DNA of 64,000 nt from the NCBI GenBank assembly GCA_900473745.1, contig UCMW01000013.1, forward strand, positions 124,001-188,000, given 5' to 3'. A program made the position numbers and the translations under genes. A model generated the notes under the pieces. It saw only the letters and a list, made by a program, of their open reading frames with translations, was not told the DNA's origin and did no database searches. Shown here piece after piece: positions 44,019 to 54,440 of this stretch (position 1 is the stretch's first letter; each line of letters starts with the position of its first letter). The stretch comes from Hyphomicrobiales bacterium (GTDB lineage: Bacteria; Pseudomonadota; Alphaproteobacteria; Rhizobiales; Rhizobiaceae).

Positions 44019-46351
44019 TGGCGGTAAAAGACCGCGGGAATATCAGGAGGCTCTCGGTAGCCCTGCTGACCAGTTTCGCTGTGTGCGCTTTGCCGCTCAC
44101 CGCGCCTCTCGTGCATGCGCAGAGCCTGTCGGACTCGGCGACGACGGCAGTCGAACTCCCTGATGACGCGAAGCTGCTCCTCGCAGCCAATGAACTTGTT
44201 TATGACCGTGATGCCGAACGCGTTGTCGCGAATGGCGCGGTGCAGATCAATTATGCGGGCTACCAGATGGTTGCCCGGCAGGTCGTGTACGACCAGAAGA
44301 CCGGTCGCGTCACCGCAGCCGGCAACATCGAACTGGTGGAACCGACCGGCAACCGCATCTATGCCGACTCGCTTGATGTCACGGACAATTTCTCCGACGG
44401 TTTTCTGAGGGCGCTCCGCGTCGAGACCTCCGACAATACACGTCTCGTTGCCGAAAGCGCCGAGCGCGTCGGCGGCACGCAGATGATTCTGCACAAGGGC
44501 GTCTACACGGCCTGCCTCCCCTGCGCCGAAAACCCGTCGCGCCCGCCGATCTGGCAGGTCAAGGCGGAGCGTGTCGTTCAGGACGGGAAAAAGCAGACCG
44601 TTCGTCTGGAAAAGGCCCGGTTCGAGCTTTTCGGACGTTCGATCGCGACGCTGCCTTTTATCGAGGTTCCCGACAATACCGTGAAGCGGAAATCGGGTTT
44701 CCTTTTCCCGGAATTCCGCTCGGGCGAAAATGTCGGCTTCGGCATTTCGGTCCCGTATTACATTGCCATCGCGCCGGATCGCGATGCAACAATCACAACG
44801 ACCGGGTTCAGTGCCCAGGGCGTGCTTCTGGAAGCCGAAGTTCGACAGCGGTTCGAAAAAGGACAGGCCAGCCTGCGCCTTGCCGGCATCAGCCAGATGA
44901 ACACAGACGAGTTTTCAGCCGGCACGAGCGACGCACAGCGCGACTTCCGCGGCCTGGTTGCCTCCAAGGGCGACTTCAAGATCAATCCGCGCTGGAGTTT
45001 CGGCTGGGATGTGATGTTCCAGACGGACAACAACTTCGCCCGTACCTATGGCGTGGAAGGTCTGAACAGCTCGACGAATACCAATACTGCCTATCTGACC
45101 GGCGTCGGCGAGCGCAATTTCTTCGACATGCGCGGCTACTACTTCGACGTTCAGGACGCGGATCTGGAGAATACCGCCGAAGAGAAGCAGGCAACGGTCC
45201 TGCCGGTGATCGACTACAGCTACTATGCCCCCGAACTCGTGGCCGGCGGCCAGTTGTCCGGAACGCTGAATTTCACCTCGCTCTCCCGTTTCTCGGGCGA
45301 ATCGGCCGACACGAACGGCGACGGTCTCGACGATCTCTATCGTGGCCTCAAGGGCAACATGAATCGCCTCAGCGGCGAACTTGCATGGGAACGGACCTTC
45401 GATGGTCCAGGCGGCATTCAGATCACCCCGTTGCTTGCTGCTCGCGTTGATGTCTACGGCCTCGCCATGGATGCGCCTGCAGATTACACCGGCGGCTATA
45501 CGTCGAACGACGCTCCGGCGCGCGCGCTCCTCACGGCTGGCGTCGAGGTTCGCTATCCCTGGCTGATCACCACCGGCAACAGCACGCATATCATCGAGCC
45601 GATTGCCCAGATCTATGCCCGCAACGACGAGGACTTTGCCGGCCAGCTGCCGAACGAGGATTCGCAGAGCCTGGTCTTCGATGCCAGCAACCTCTTCTCG
45701 CGCAACAAGTTCTCGGGATTCGACCGTGTCGAGGGTGGTACGCGGGCCAATGTCGGCATCCGCTACACCGGCTCCTTCGATAATGGTGTGGGTGTCCGCG
45801 CGGTCATCGGCCAGTCCTACCATCTGGCCGGCCTGAACTCCTATGCGACTGACGACCTTCTGGCTGTCGGTACCGATTCGGGCCTCGAAACCGATGTGTC
45901 GGACTACGTCGCCTCGGCCGGTTTCGAACTGCCGATGGGTCTGTCCCTCTCCGCCGGCGTGCGCCTGGATGAGAAGTCGCTGGAGGTTCGCAGAACCGAT
46001 CTGAACGCCACCTATGCGCAGGATCGCTTCGAGACCAGCCTGACCTTTACCCAGGTCGATGCGCGTCCGGAGTATTCCTTCGACGAAGACAATGAGACGA
46101 TCACAAGCTCCTCGACCGTCAAGGTCACGGAGAACTGGTCGGTCTTCGGCTCGGTGAACTATGATATCGACGCGAACACGTTCAACCGCCGCAGCGTGGG
46201 TATCTCCTATGCCGACGAATGCACCGTCTTCTCGATCGCCTATTCGGACAAGTACGATCCGAATGAGGAGACCGCGAACGACTGGACCATCGGCGGCAAG
46301 CTTGTCTTCCGTACGCTCGGCGAGATCAACCTCAGCGACAACACGTTCTGA
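44018..46351 (+). CDS. lptD: LPS-assembly outer-membrane protein LptD
   Basis: The 777-residue protein has a signal peptide ending near PLVHAQ, an OstA-type N-terminal domain (ANELVYDRDAERVVANGAVQI, about 50-170) and a large C-terminal barrel (about 230-777). It starts with GTG preceded by AAGGAGG (44004-44010). Only three notable cysteines appear: C166 and C169 in the N domain and C735 in the barrel, fewer than the two conserved pairs of E. coli LptD, so the disulfide arrangement may be reduced to a single bridge. A hairpin terminator follows. Confidence 0.93.
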   Translation: MAVKDRGNIRRLSVALLTSFAVCALPLTAPLVHAQSLSDSATTAVELPDDAKLLLAANELVYDRDAERVVANGAVQINYAGYQMVARQVVYDQKTGRVTAAGNIELVEPTGNRIYADSLDVTDNFSDGFLRALRVETSDNTRLVAESAERVGGTQMILHKGVYTACLPCAENPSRPPIWQVKAERVVQDGKKQTVRLEKARFELFGRSIATLPFIEVPDNTVKRKSGFLFPEFRSGENVGFGISVPYYIAIAPDRDATITTTGFSAQGVLLEAEVRQRFEKGQASLRLAGISQMNTDEFSAGTSDAQRDFRGLVASKGDFKINPRWSFGWDVMFQTDNNFARTYGVEGLNSSTNTNTAYLTGVGERNFFDMRGYYFDVQDADLENTAEEKQATVLPVIDYSYYAPELVAGGQLSGTLNFTSLSRFSGESADTNGDGLDDLYRGLKGNMNRLSGELAWERTFDGPGGIQITPLLAARVDVYGLAMDAPADYTGGYTSNDAPARALLTAGVEVRYPWLITTGNSTHIIEPIAQIYARNDEDFAGQLPNEDSQSLVFDASNLFSRNKFSGFDRVEGGTRANVGIRYTGSFDNGVGVRAVIGQSYHLAGLNSYATDDLLAVGTDSGLETDVSDYVASAGFELPMGLSLSAGVRLDEKSLEVRRTDLNATYAQDRFETSLTFTQVDARPEYSFDEDNETITSSSTVKVTENWSVFGSVNYDIDANTFNRRSVGISYADECTVFSIAYSDKYDPNEETANDWTIGGKLVFRTLGEINLSDNTF

Positions 46352-46385
46352 CGACAGAGTGCCGTAACGGTGAACGTCATTGTTT

Positions 46386-46420
46386 CGCCGCATGGATTGT
46401 GCAATTCGTGCGGCGGTTTT
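46386..46420 (+). terminator. Terminator after lptD
   Basis: CGCCGCA (46386-46392) pairs with TGCGGCG (46409-46415), with an inner ATTG/CAAT stem, followed by GTTTT. It separates lptFGD from the surA-like gene, suggesting that the downstream genes have their own promoter or rely on readthrough. Confidence 0.65.
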
Positions 46421-46480
46421 AATATCAGTTGAACGTTGAACGTCCGGGCGATGCTTCATCCTCCGGAGAAAGGATTACAG

Positions 46481-47425
46481 ATGGCTACAGCGAAAAAGGG
46501 CACCAGCGTCTTGCTTGCCGGCGTCATCGCGCTGTCGCTCAGCGTGAGCCCCACTCCGATGGTCGCACCGGCACAGGCAGCGACATCCGTCGTCGCCGTC
46601 GTCAACAAGACGGCGATCACCAGCGGCGACGTCGCACGGCGCGCTGCCTTCCTCCGTCTTCAGCGCCGCAGCGGCAATTTGCAGAAGATCGCCAAAGAAG
46701 AACTCGTCAACGAAGCACTGAAACGTGAGGAAATCGCCCGCGTCGGCATGTCCGTCAGCACGTCTGACGTCGATGCCTCCTTCGAGCGCTTTGCAAATTC
46801 CAACAAGATGTCGGTGTCGCAGCTGAACTCCGTTCTCGATCAGGCCGGTGTCGGCGCTGCGCATTTCAAGTCCTACATCGCCGTCTCGATGAGCTGGCCG
46901 CGGCTGGTCAATGCTCGTTACGGGGCCGGTGCGCGCGGCCGACTGTCGAATCAGGATCTCGTCACACGCCTTCTTGAAAACAAGCAGAAGCCGGTCACAA
47001 CCGAATATTTCCTCAAGCAGGTGGTTTTCGTCGTACCGGCCTCGAAGAAGGGGATCGTCGGCAAGCGCAAGGCGGAGGCGGAAAAGTCCCGCGCTTCCTT
47101 CCCGGGCTGCGATCAGGCCATGGAATTCGCCAAGAACTATCTCGACGTCTCGATCCGAAATCTCGGACGCGTGATGGAGCCGGAGCTTCCGCCGGAGTGG
47201 AAGCCGCTGATCGAAAAGGCAAACGGTGGCACAACCGGTACACGCGTGACCGAGCGTGGGGTCGAGTATCTCGCGATCTGCAACCAGCGTCAGGTCTCCG
47301 ACGACGTCGCGGCCGAGATCGTCTTCCGTGCCGAGGATATCGGCAAGGAGCAGGAGGGTGAAAACCCGAATGCCGAGAAGTATCTGGAAGAGCTGCGCTC
47401 CAAGGCCCAGATCGTCATTCAGTAA
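46481..47425 (+). CDS. SurA-like periplasmic chaperone / peptidyl-prolyl isomerase-like protein
   Basis: The 314-residue product has a signal peptide (LLAGVIALSLSVSPTP ... APAQA) and a SurA N-terminal chaperone domain (VVAVVNKTAITSGDVARRAAFLRL, then LVNEALKREEIARVG). A typical parvulin domain is not obvious; the C-terminal region (EYLAICNQRQV) is short and divergent. SurA helps fold outer-membrane barrels such as LptD, encoded next door. ATG 46481 follows AAAGGA by 6 nt. pdxA begins 18 nt downstream. Confidence 0.85.
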   Translation: MATAKKGTSVLLAGVIALSLSVSPTPMVAPAQAATSVVAVVNKTAITSGDVARRAAFLRLQRRSGNLQKIAKEELVNEALKREEIARVGMSVSTSDVDASFERFANSNKMSVSQLNSVLDQAGVGAAHFKSYIAVSMSWPRLVNARYGAGARGRLSNQDLVTRLLENKQKPVTTEYFLKQVVFVVPASKKGIVGKRKAEAEKSRASFPGCDQAMEFAKNYLDVSIRNLGRVMEPELPPEWKPLIEKANGGTTGTRVTERGVEYLAICNQRQVSDDVAAEIVFRAEDIGKEQEGENPNAEKYLEELRSKAQIVIQ

Positions 47426-47443
47426 GCGGTGGAAGGCGGAACC

Positions 47444-48466
47444 ATGACCGACGGCGTGCTTCCGCTTGCGCTGAGCCAGGGCGATCCGGCCGGCATCGGG
47501 CCGGATATTGCCCTGCAGGCGTGGCTGCGGCGCGACGCGCTCGGCCTGCCGCCATTTCTCTACCTTGGCGATCCAGCCGTCCTTCAGGTGCGTGCGCGGC
47601 AATTGGACCTCGACGTGCCGATCGTCGAGACGGTTGCGGCACAGGCAGGCGCAACATTTGAAAACGCCTTTCCGGTCCATAGCATTCCCACCGGCGTCGA
47701 TGTTCTTGCCGGAAAGCCGCATGTGTCGAACGCCCGCGGCACGATTGCAGCGATCGAGACGGCGGTTTCGCTTTGCCTGTCCGGTCAGGTTCGCGCGGTC
47801 GTCACCAATCCGATCGCCAAGTCCGTGCTCTACGAGGCCGGTTTCGGCTTTCCCGGTCACACCGAATTCCTGGCCGATCTGGCCATGCGGGCAACCGGCC
47901 TGCCCTGCATACCGGTCATGATGCTGGCAGGGCCGAAACTGAAAGCGGTCCCCGTCACCATCCACATTCCCATCAAAGATGTTCCGGCGGCCTTGACTGA
48001 AGCCCTGCTCGTCGACACCTGCCGCATCGTTGCCCGGGATCTCGCCGCCCGCTTCGGCATTGCCTCGCCAAGGCTTGCGGTGGCGGGTCTGAACCCGCAT
48101 GCCGGTGAAGGTGGCGCCATCGGTCATGAAGACGACGAGATCATCCATCCAGCAATCCGCCTGTTGCGCGCCGAAGGTATCGATGCCTTCGGTCCCCTGC
48201 CCGCCGATACGATGTTCCATGACGATGCGAGGGCGCGCTACGACGTCGCGATCTGCATGTATCACGACCAGGCTCTGATCCCTGCCAAGGCGCTCGGCTT
48301 CGACGACAGCGTGAATGTCACGCTCGGTCTGCCCTTCATCCGGACATCACCCGATCATGGCACGGCCTTTGGCCTCGCCGGCACGGGACATGCGAAGGAA
48401 ACGAGCCTGATCGCCGCCCTGCAGATGGCTGACAGAATGAGCCAGGCGAAAGGCGTATCCTCCTGA
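47444..48466 (+). CDS. pdxA: 4-hydroxythreonine-4-phosphate dehydrogenase
   Basis: PdxA oxidises 4-phosphohydroxy-L-threonine in pyridoxal phosphate synthesis. The 340-residue protein shows [18 protein letters not shown] at the N-terminus, the PSK-like [24 protein letters not shown] segment, [10 protein letters not shown]-like [16 protein letters not shown] and the metal site [18 protein letters not shown]. It overlaps ksgA by 1 nt (TGATG). ATG 47444 was chosen because the family N-terminus begins there. Confidence 0.95.
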   Translation: MTDGVLPLALSQGDPAGIGPDIALQAWLRRDALGLPPFLYLGDPAVLQVRARQLDLDVPIVETVAAQAGATFENAFPVHSIPTGVDVLAGKPHVSNARGTIAAIETAVSLCLSGQVRAVVTNPIAKSVLYEAGFGFPGHTEFLADLAMRATGLPCIPVMMLAGPKLKAVPVTIHIPIKDVPAALTEALLVDTCRIVARDLAARFGIASPRLAVAGLNPHAGEGGAIGHEDDEIIHPAIRLLRAEGIDAFGPLPADTMFHDDARARYDVAICMYHDQALIPAKALGFDDSVNVTLGLPFIRTSPDHGTAFGLAGTGHAKETSLIAALQMADRMSQAKGVSS

Positions 48467-49293
48467 TGGCTGCACTCGACGGACTGCCGCCGCTGCGCGA
48501 CGTGATCGCGCGCCACGGGCTCGACGCCAAGAAGGCGCTGGGTCAGAATTTTCTGCTCGACCTCAACCTGACCCAGAAGGTCGCACGCACTGCCGGCTCT
48601 CTCGAAGGCGCAACCGTGATCGAAGTCGGTCCGGGGCCCGGAGGCCTCACCCGTGCGATCCTGGCGCTCGGGGCAGAGAAGGTGATCGCCATCGAGCGCG
48701 ATGCCCGCTGCCTGCCGGCACTTCAGGAAATTTCAGACCACTATCCAGGTCGACTGGACGTGATCGAGGGAGATGCCCTCAAGACAGATTTCGAAACGCT
48801 TGCGCGGGGCGAGCCGGTCAAGATCATTGCCAACCTGCCCTATAATGTCGGCACGCAGCTGCTCGTGAATTGGCTCCTGCCCGGCCATTGGCCGCCCTTT
48901 TGGCAGTCCCTAACGCTGATGTTCCAGAAGGAAGTCGGACAACGGATCGTGGCGCAGGAGGACGACAATCACTACGGTCGCCTCGGCGTGCTCTGTGGCT
49001 GGCGCACGAATGCCCACATGGCTTTCGACATCCCCCCGCAGGCCTTCACCCCGCCACCCAAGGTGACGTCGACCGTCGTGCATCTCGAGCCGATCGGGAA
49101 GCCCCTGCCCTGCGATCCGGACAAGCTGGAGAAGGTGACGCTGGCGGCCTTTGGCCAGCGTCGCAAGATGTTGCGGCAGAGCCTCAAGCCGATCGGCGGC
49201 GAGGCACTTCTTGCCCGTGCCGAAATCGATCCTCAACGCCGGGCCGAAACGCTCAGCGTCGAGGAATTCTGCCGGATCGCAAACCTCATCTGA
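48466..49293 (+). CDS. ksgA: 16S rRNA dimethyladenosine transferase
   Basis: KsgA (RsmA) dimethylates A1518 and A1519 of 16S rRNA during late 30S assembly. The 275-residue protein has [13 protein letters not shown], the SAM motif [16 protein letters not shown] near residue 50 and the catalytic NLPYNV near residue 125. It starts on the last base of the pdxA stop codon, so translation is coupled. It is convergent with the LysR gene 20 nt away. Confidence 0.96.
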   Translation: MAALDGLPPLRDVIARHGLDAKKALGQNFLLDLNLTQKVARTAGSLEGATVIEVGPGPGGLTRAILALGAEKVIAIERDARCLPALQEISDHYPGRLDVIEGDALKTDFETLARGEPVKIIANLPYNVGTQLLVNWLLPGHWPPFWQSLTLMFQKEVGQRIVAQEDDNHYGRLGVLCGWRTNAHMAFDIPPQAFTPPPKVTSTVVHLEPIGKPLPCDPDKLEKVTLAAFGQRRKMLRQSLKPIGGEALLARAEIDPQRRAETLSVEEFCRIANLI

Positions 49294-49313
49294 GAGCGGC
49301 GCGAGGCTGCGCC

Positions 49314-50225
49314 TCAGTCGGCCCCATGGCTGGACCCGGCTGTTTCATCGATAAGCCAGGTGGCCAGAAGTCTGGCAGCATCACCCTCAGATCCATTCAC
49401 CAGCCAATAGCCGCGATCGGACACTGACACCGTCCGACCGGCGGCGACCAGAAGGTTGGCTTCGAGCAATTGATCGACGATGCCCAACCAACCGAGTGCA
49501 AAGCCCTGACCGCCCATGGCAGCCTGTATGACCAGTGCATAGGTGTTGAAGCGAAGATCCCCCGGACGATCGAGAGGATCGGTACGGAGCCCGGCGCCCT
49601 GGCAATAGGATCCCCAATCGAGCCACGGCGAAAGATTGTCGGCTTCGAGATGGATCAATGGTCCAGCTTCGATTAGACCGACGGTACCTCGCGGCAGGCT
49701 TCCTGTGAGCGCTGGCGCGCAGACAGGTACCACCCGTTCCGGCATCAACAACTTTCCCTGGGCAGAAAACTCGCCTGCGGTTCCAAACGCGACCGCGAGG
49801 TCTGCATCTTCACGCCAATGCTGTCCAAGGCGCTGTGTTGCGACGATCTGCAAATCGATCTCGGGATGTCTCTGGCGAAAGGCATGCATGCGCGGGATCA
49901 GCCAGAGGCTGGAGAAGGCGTAGTCGGTCGCAAGACGGACGGTCGGGCGCCGGCGCGCGGCGCGCAGGCTGCGTTGCAGGCCGTCCACGTCGGCGACCGT
50001 GCGGTCCGCGATTGCCAGGAAGCGGCGGCCCTCTTCAGTGAAGCGTACGCCCCGATGCAGGCGCTGGAGAAGTTGGAACCCGACACGCTGCTCCAGAAGG
50101 CGGATCTGATAACTGACGGCCGGCTGACTGAGACCGAGCGCTTCGGCGGCAGCTGACAGAGAACCCCTGCGGTCGACCTCGACCAGAAGCCGCATCCAGG
50201 CGAGATCGATCAGCCCTTCAGACAT
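49314..50225 (-). CDS. LysR-type regulator, choline-sulfate utilisation type
   Basis: The 303-residue LysR regulator has an N-terminal winged HTH (MRLLVEVDRRGSLSAAAEALGLSQPAVSYQIRLL) and a C-terminal ligand-binding domain. It is divergent from choX and betC across 100 bp, exactly where the known choline-sulfate utilisation regulator sits in other bacteria. That assignment rests on context. It probably represses or activates choX-betC in response to choline sulfate. Two direct repeats ATAGGAAA lie at its start codon. Confidence 0.85.
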   Translation of the reverse strand: MSEGLIDLAWMRLLVEVDRRGSLSAAAEALGLSQPAVSYQIRLLEQRVGFQLLQRLHRGVRFTEEGRRFLAIADRTVADVDGLQRSLRAARRRPTVRLATDYAFSSLWLIPRMHAFRQRHPEIDLQIVATQRLGQHWREDADLAVAFGTAGEFSAQGKLLMPERVVPVCAPALTGSLPRGTVGLIEAGPLIHLEADNLSPWLDWGSYCQGAGLRTDPLDRPGDLRFNTYALVIQAAMGGQGFALGWLGIVDQLLEANLLVAAGRTVSVSDRGYWLVNGSEGDAARLLATWLIDETAGSSHGAD

Positions 50226-50244
50226 AGGAAAAGCTTATAGGAAA
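50224..50244. promoter_or_regulatory. Direct repeat at LysR/choX divergent promoter
   Basis: ATAGGAAA occurs at 50224-50231 and again at 50237-50244, 13 bp apart, around a central AAGCTT. It overlaps the LysR start codon region and could be an autoregulatory site. No clear T-N11-A LysR box was confirmed. Confidence 0.35.
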
Positions 50245-50325
50245 CATCAAAAATATCCAGCTTCACAGGCGAATGTCTCCCCTCTTCAATAAGGAAAGAC
50301 AATACCACAAAAAGAGGGAAGCACC

Positions 50326-51282
50326 ATGCACCAGACATCCGGCTTTCGCAGAACACTCGGCAGCCTTGCTGCCCTCGGCGTCCTCCTCCTCTCCACCACC
50401 GCCTCTGCGCAGGACGGGGAATCATGCAAGGCCATTCGCCTCTCGGATCCGGGCTGGACCGACATTACCGCGACTAATGGTGTCGCCTCGGTCGTGCTCG
50501 AGGCTCTTGGCTACCAGCCCGACGTCAAGACGCTTTCCGTACCGATCGGCTATCAGTCGATGAAGAACGGCGAGATCGACGTCTTTCTCGGTAACTGGAT
50601 GCCTGCACAGCAGGCCTTCATCGACGACCTGAACGGTGCCAAGGCGATCGAAGTCGTGGCGAAGAACCTGGAGGGAGCCAAGTTCACCCTCGCCGTGCCG
50701 ACCGCAACCGCGGAGAAGGGCATCAAGGATTTCGCCGATCTCGGTAAGAATCCCGATGAATTCGAGAGCAAGATCTACGGCATCGAACCAGGTGCCCCGG
50801 CAAATGCCAATATCCAGAAGATGATCGATGCCGGCGAATTCGGCCTGAAGGACTGGGAACTGGTCGAGTCGGGCGAGCAGGCCATGCTGGCCCAGGTGGA
50901 GCGGGCCTCCAAGGAAGGCAAGGGCGTCGTCTTCCTCGCCTGGGCGCCGCATCCGATGAACGAGCGTTTTGACCTGACCTATCTCTCCGGCGGCGACGCC
51001 TATTTCGGTGCGAATTTCGGTGGTGCCGAAGTCTATACGCTTGCCCGCACCGGCTGGAGCGGTGACTGCCCGAATGCGGCGACCCTGTTCAAGCAGATGA
51101 CCTTCGACGTCTCTATGGAAAACGTACTCATGGGCGAAATTCTCGGTGGCAAGGATTCCAAGGAAGCCGCATCGGCCTGGCTGAAGGCCAATCCGGCTGT
51201 TCTGGACACCTGGCTGAAGGGTGTGACAACATTCGACGGGCAGCCGGGTGACGCGGCCGTCAAGTCGGCTCTCGGTCTCTGA
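50326..51282 (+). CDS. choX: Choline ABC transporter substrate-binding protein
   Basis: The 318-residue periplasmic protein has a signal peptide (LGSLAALGVLLLSTTASAQ) and the choline-binding aromatic cage seen in rhizobial ChoX: DPGWTDI near residue 43, LGNWMP near 90 and AWAPHPMN near 205. It belongs to the glycine-betaine/choline binding-protein cluster. The permease and ATPase genes (choW, choV) do not follow; betC does, 11 nt downstream. The transport partners must be encoded elsewhere. Confidence 0.92.
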   Translation: MHQTSGFRRTLGSLAALGVLLLSTTASAQDGESCKAIRLSDPGWTDITATNGVASVVLEALGYQPDVKTLSVPIGYQSMKNGEIDVFLGNWMPAQQAFIDDLNGAKAIEVVAKNLEGAKFTLAVPTATAEKGIKDFADLGKNPDEFESKIYGIEPGAPANANIQKMIDAGEFGLKDWELVESGEQAMLAQVERASKEGKGVVFLAWAPHPMNERFDLTYLSGGDAYFGANFGGAEVYTLARTGWSGDCPNAATLFKQMTFDVSMENVLMGEILGGKDSKEAASAWLKANPAVLDTWLKGVTTFDGQPGDAAVKSALGL

Positions 51283-51293
51283 AGGATTACCCC

Positions 51294-52811
51294 GTGACAT
51301 CACGCCCCAACATCCTGATCCTGATGGTGGATCAGTTCAACGGGACCTTCTTTCCGGATGGTCCCGCCGACTTCCTGCATGCTCCGCATCTGGCGGATCT
51401 GGCGAAGCGCTCAGTGCGCTTCGCCAACACCTACACGGCAAGCCCGCTCTGCGCCCCGGCTCGCGCGTCCTTCATGTCAGGGCAATTGCCGAGCCGCACC
51501 CGCGTCTACGACAACGCGGCCGAGTTCGCTTCCGACATTCCGACCTTCGCGCATCACCTGCGGGCGGCCGGCTACCAGACGAGCCTCTCCGGCAAGATGC
51601 ATTTCGTCGGGCCTGACCAGTTGCACGGCTTCGAGGAGAGACTGACGACCGATATCTATCCGGCCGACTTCGGCTGGACGCCGGACTATCGCAAGCCCGG
51701 CGAGCGCATCGACTGGTGGTACCACAATCTCGGCTCCGTCACCGGTGCCGGTGTGGCCGAGATCACCAACCAGATGGAGTATGACGACGAGGTCGCCTAC
51801 AACGCCACACGCCGGCTCTACGACCTCTCACGCGGCCATGACGAGCGCCCCTGGTGCCTGACGGTCAGCTTCACGCATCCGCACGACCCCTATGTGGCGC
51901 GGCGGAAATACTGGGATCTCTACGAGGGGTGCGAGGCCCTTGTGCCGAGTGTTCCGGCGGTTCCCTACGACGAACAGGATCCTCACTCCCGGCGCCTGAT
52001 GGATGCCTGCGACCATCTCGCCTTCGACATTACCGACGAGAACGTCGCGCGGGCGCGTCAGGGCTACTTTGCCAACATCTCCTATGTCGACGACAAGATC
52101 GGCGAGATCCTTGACGTGCTCGAGCGCACGCGCATGGCAGACAACACCGTCGTTCTCTTCGTCTCCGATCATGGCGACATGCTGGGCGAGCGGGGCCTCT
52201 GGTTCAAGATGAACTTCTTCGAAGGCTCGGCACGCGTTCCAATGATGATGGCGGTCCCGGGCGTCGAGGGGCGGCTTGTGACGACGCCCGTGTCGACGCT
52301 CGACGTCACGCCGACGCTGGCTGGCCTTGCCGGCATCGACATCTCGACCATCGCCGACTGGACAGACGGCGAAGACCTGATGCCGCTTGCGACCGGCACG
52401 GGTGGGCGCGGCATCGTGCCGATGGAATATGCGGCCGAGGGAACGGTGAGCCCGATGATCGGGCTTCGAAACGAGCGCTACAAGTTGACGCTTTGCGAAG
52501 CGGATCCGCCGATCCTCACGGATCTCGAAGCCGATCCCTATGAGATGACCAACCTGGCGGAAGATCCGGCCGCTGCGGAACTCCTGGCCACGCTTACCGA
52601 GCAAGCGGCGCGGCGGTGGGATCTCTCCCGCTTCGATGGCGCGGTTCGCGAAAGCCAGGCGCGGCGACACATCGTCTACACGGCGCTGCGAAACGGCGCC
52701 TATTTCCCCTGGGATTACCAGCCGCTGCAGAAAGCCTCTGAGCGCTACATGCGCAACCATATGGACCTGAACATCCTCGAGGAAAGCCAGCGGTTCCCGC
52801 GCGGCGAGTGA
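51294..52811 (+). CDS. betC: Choline-sulfatase
   Basis: BetC hydrolyses choline-O-sulfate to choline and sulfate, feeding glycine-betaine synthesis. The 505-residue protein carries the sulfatase formylglycine motif C53-A-P-A-R (SPLCAPARASF), metal ligands in LMVDQFNG near residue 13 and VSDHGDMLGE near residue 290, and the choline-sulfatase-specific C-terminal tail. It starts with GTG; AAGGA (51282-51286) precedes it. It is co-transcribed with choX and followed by a strong terminator. Confidence 0.94.
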   Translation: MTSRPNILILMVDQFNGTFFPDGPADFLHAPHLADLAKRSVRFANTYTASPLCAPARASFMSGQLPSRTRVYDNAAEFASDIPTFAHHLRAAGYQTSLSGKMHFVGPDQLHGFEERLTTDIYPADFGWTPDYRKPGERIDWWYHNLGSVTGAGVAEITNQMEYDDEVAYNATRRLYDLSRGHDERPWCLTVSFTHPHDPYVARRKYWDLYEGCEALVPSVPAVPYDEQDPHSRRLMDACDHLAFDITDENVARARQGYFANISYVDDKIGEILDVLERTRMADNTVVLFVSDHGDMLGERGLWFKMNFFEGSARVPMMMAVPGVEGRLVTTPVSTLDVTPTLAGLAGIDISTIADWTDGEDLMPLATGTGGRGIVPMEYAAEGTVSPMIGLRNERYKLTLCEADPPILTDLEADPYEMTNLAEDPAAAELLATLTEQAARRWDLSRFDGAVRESQARRHIVYTALRNGAYFPWDYQPLQKASERYMRNHMDLNILEESQRFPRGE

Positions 52812-52814
52812 AAC

Positions 52815-52857
52815 CGAAAAAGGGCGGCCGAGATATTCGAGCCGCCCTTTCTTTTTC
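52815..52857 (+). terminator. Bidirectional Rho-independent terminator
   Basis: AAAGGGCGGC (52819-52828) pairs with GCCGCCCTTT (52841-52850), followed by CTTTTTC, with an A-run before it. It serves betC and possibly the convergent gmk operon. Confidence 0.85.
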
Positions 52858-52876
52858 AATTTAAAGATCTTGAGCC

Positions 52877-53524
<648 letters not shown>

Positions 53525-53527
53525 AGA

Positions 53528-54418
53528 CTACTCCAGATTCTGGACCTGTTCGCGGAACTGGTCGATGACGACCTTCAACTCGATGCCGGCGGTGGTGACC
53601 GCCACGGCATTCGATTTGGAACAGATAGTGTTTGATTCTCGGTTAAATTCCTGCGCCAGGAAATCGAGTTTGCGACCGACCGGCCCCCCGACCGACAACA
53701 ATTCCCGGGCAGCGGTCACATGCGCCTTCAGCCGGTCGATCTCCTCGCGCAGGTCCGCCTTGGTCGCGAGCATGGCGATTTCCTGATGCAAGCGATCGCG
53801 ATCGAGGCCATTGGTCGTGTCCATCAGCGTCGCGAGCTGGGCTTCGAGTCGGCGCGCGATCTCTTCCGGGGATCGGGAGGGATCTGCCTCGATCTGGAGA
53901 GCGAGGTCCTCGATCCTGGCGATCTGCTCTTCGAGGATACGGCGGAGCGCCGCGCCCTCCGTCATGCGCATCTCGGTGATTGCCGTGATGGCGCGTTCGA
54001 GACCTGCCAGGATATCGACGTCGCGCGCGGCAATTGCTTCAGCGTCGTCGGTCGCCTCACGCATGTCCACGAGGCCGCGGATCGACAGCAGCGTGTCGAG
54101 CCGCAGCGGTGCCGCATCGAGCACATCCGGTCCGAGTTCGTCGCGAAGCGCCAGGACGGCGGCTAGCGCATCCCGGTTGAGCACGGCCTCCACCCGGTTT
54201 TCGCTGACCGTCACCGAAAGGCCGATCTGCAGATTGCCACGGGTCAATCGCTCGCCGGCGAGCCGACGAATGTCGGTCTCCAGCGCTTCATGGCCCTGCG
54301 GCAGTCGGGTCCGGAGATCCAGCCCCTTGCCGTTGACCGAACGCAGTTCCCAGGCCCAGCGGTATCGTCCCGACGAGCCTTCGACACGGGCGAAGCCCGT
54401 CATGGATTGCAGTGTCAT
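53528..54418 (-). CDS. YicC-family endoribonuclease
   Basis: The 296-residue protein starts MTLQSMTGFARVEG and ends with VIDQFREQVQNLE, both hallmarks of the YicC/YloC family. Members degrade small RNAs in enterobacteria and act with Mn2+. The DUF1732 C-terminal domain is visible (REEIDRLKAHVTAARELL). ATG 54418 was chosen; the in-frame extension to 54649 lies inside mltG. It lies between mltG and gmk, an arrangement widely conserved in alphaproteobacteria. Confidence 0.93.
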   Translation of the reverse strand: MTLQSMTGFARVEGSSGRYRWAWELRSVNGKGLDLRTRLPQGHEALETDIRRLAGERLTRGNLQIGLSVTVSENRVEAVLNRDALAAVLALRDELGPDVLDAAPLRLDTLLSIRGLVDMREATDDAEAIAARDVDILAGLERAITAITEMRMTEGAALRRILEEQIARIEDLALQIEADPSRSPEEIARRLEAQLATLMDTTNGLDRDRLHQEIAMLATKADLREEIDRLKAHVTAARELLSVGGPVGRKLDFLAQEFNRESNTICSKSNAVAVTTAGIELKVVIDQFREQVQNLE

Positions 54419-54440
54419 GCCCCGCCCCTTACCGCCGGTC

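Noticed and set aside
44915-48265. Two long minus-strand frames (514 and 596 codons) opposite lptD, the surA-like gene and pdxA
   Set aside because: They overlap conserved genes on the other strand and have no recognisable domains or start signals.
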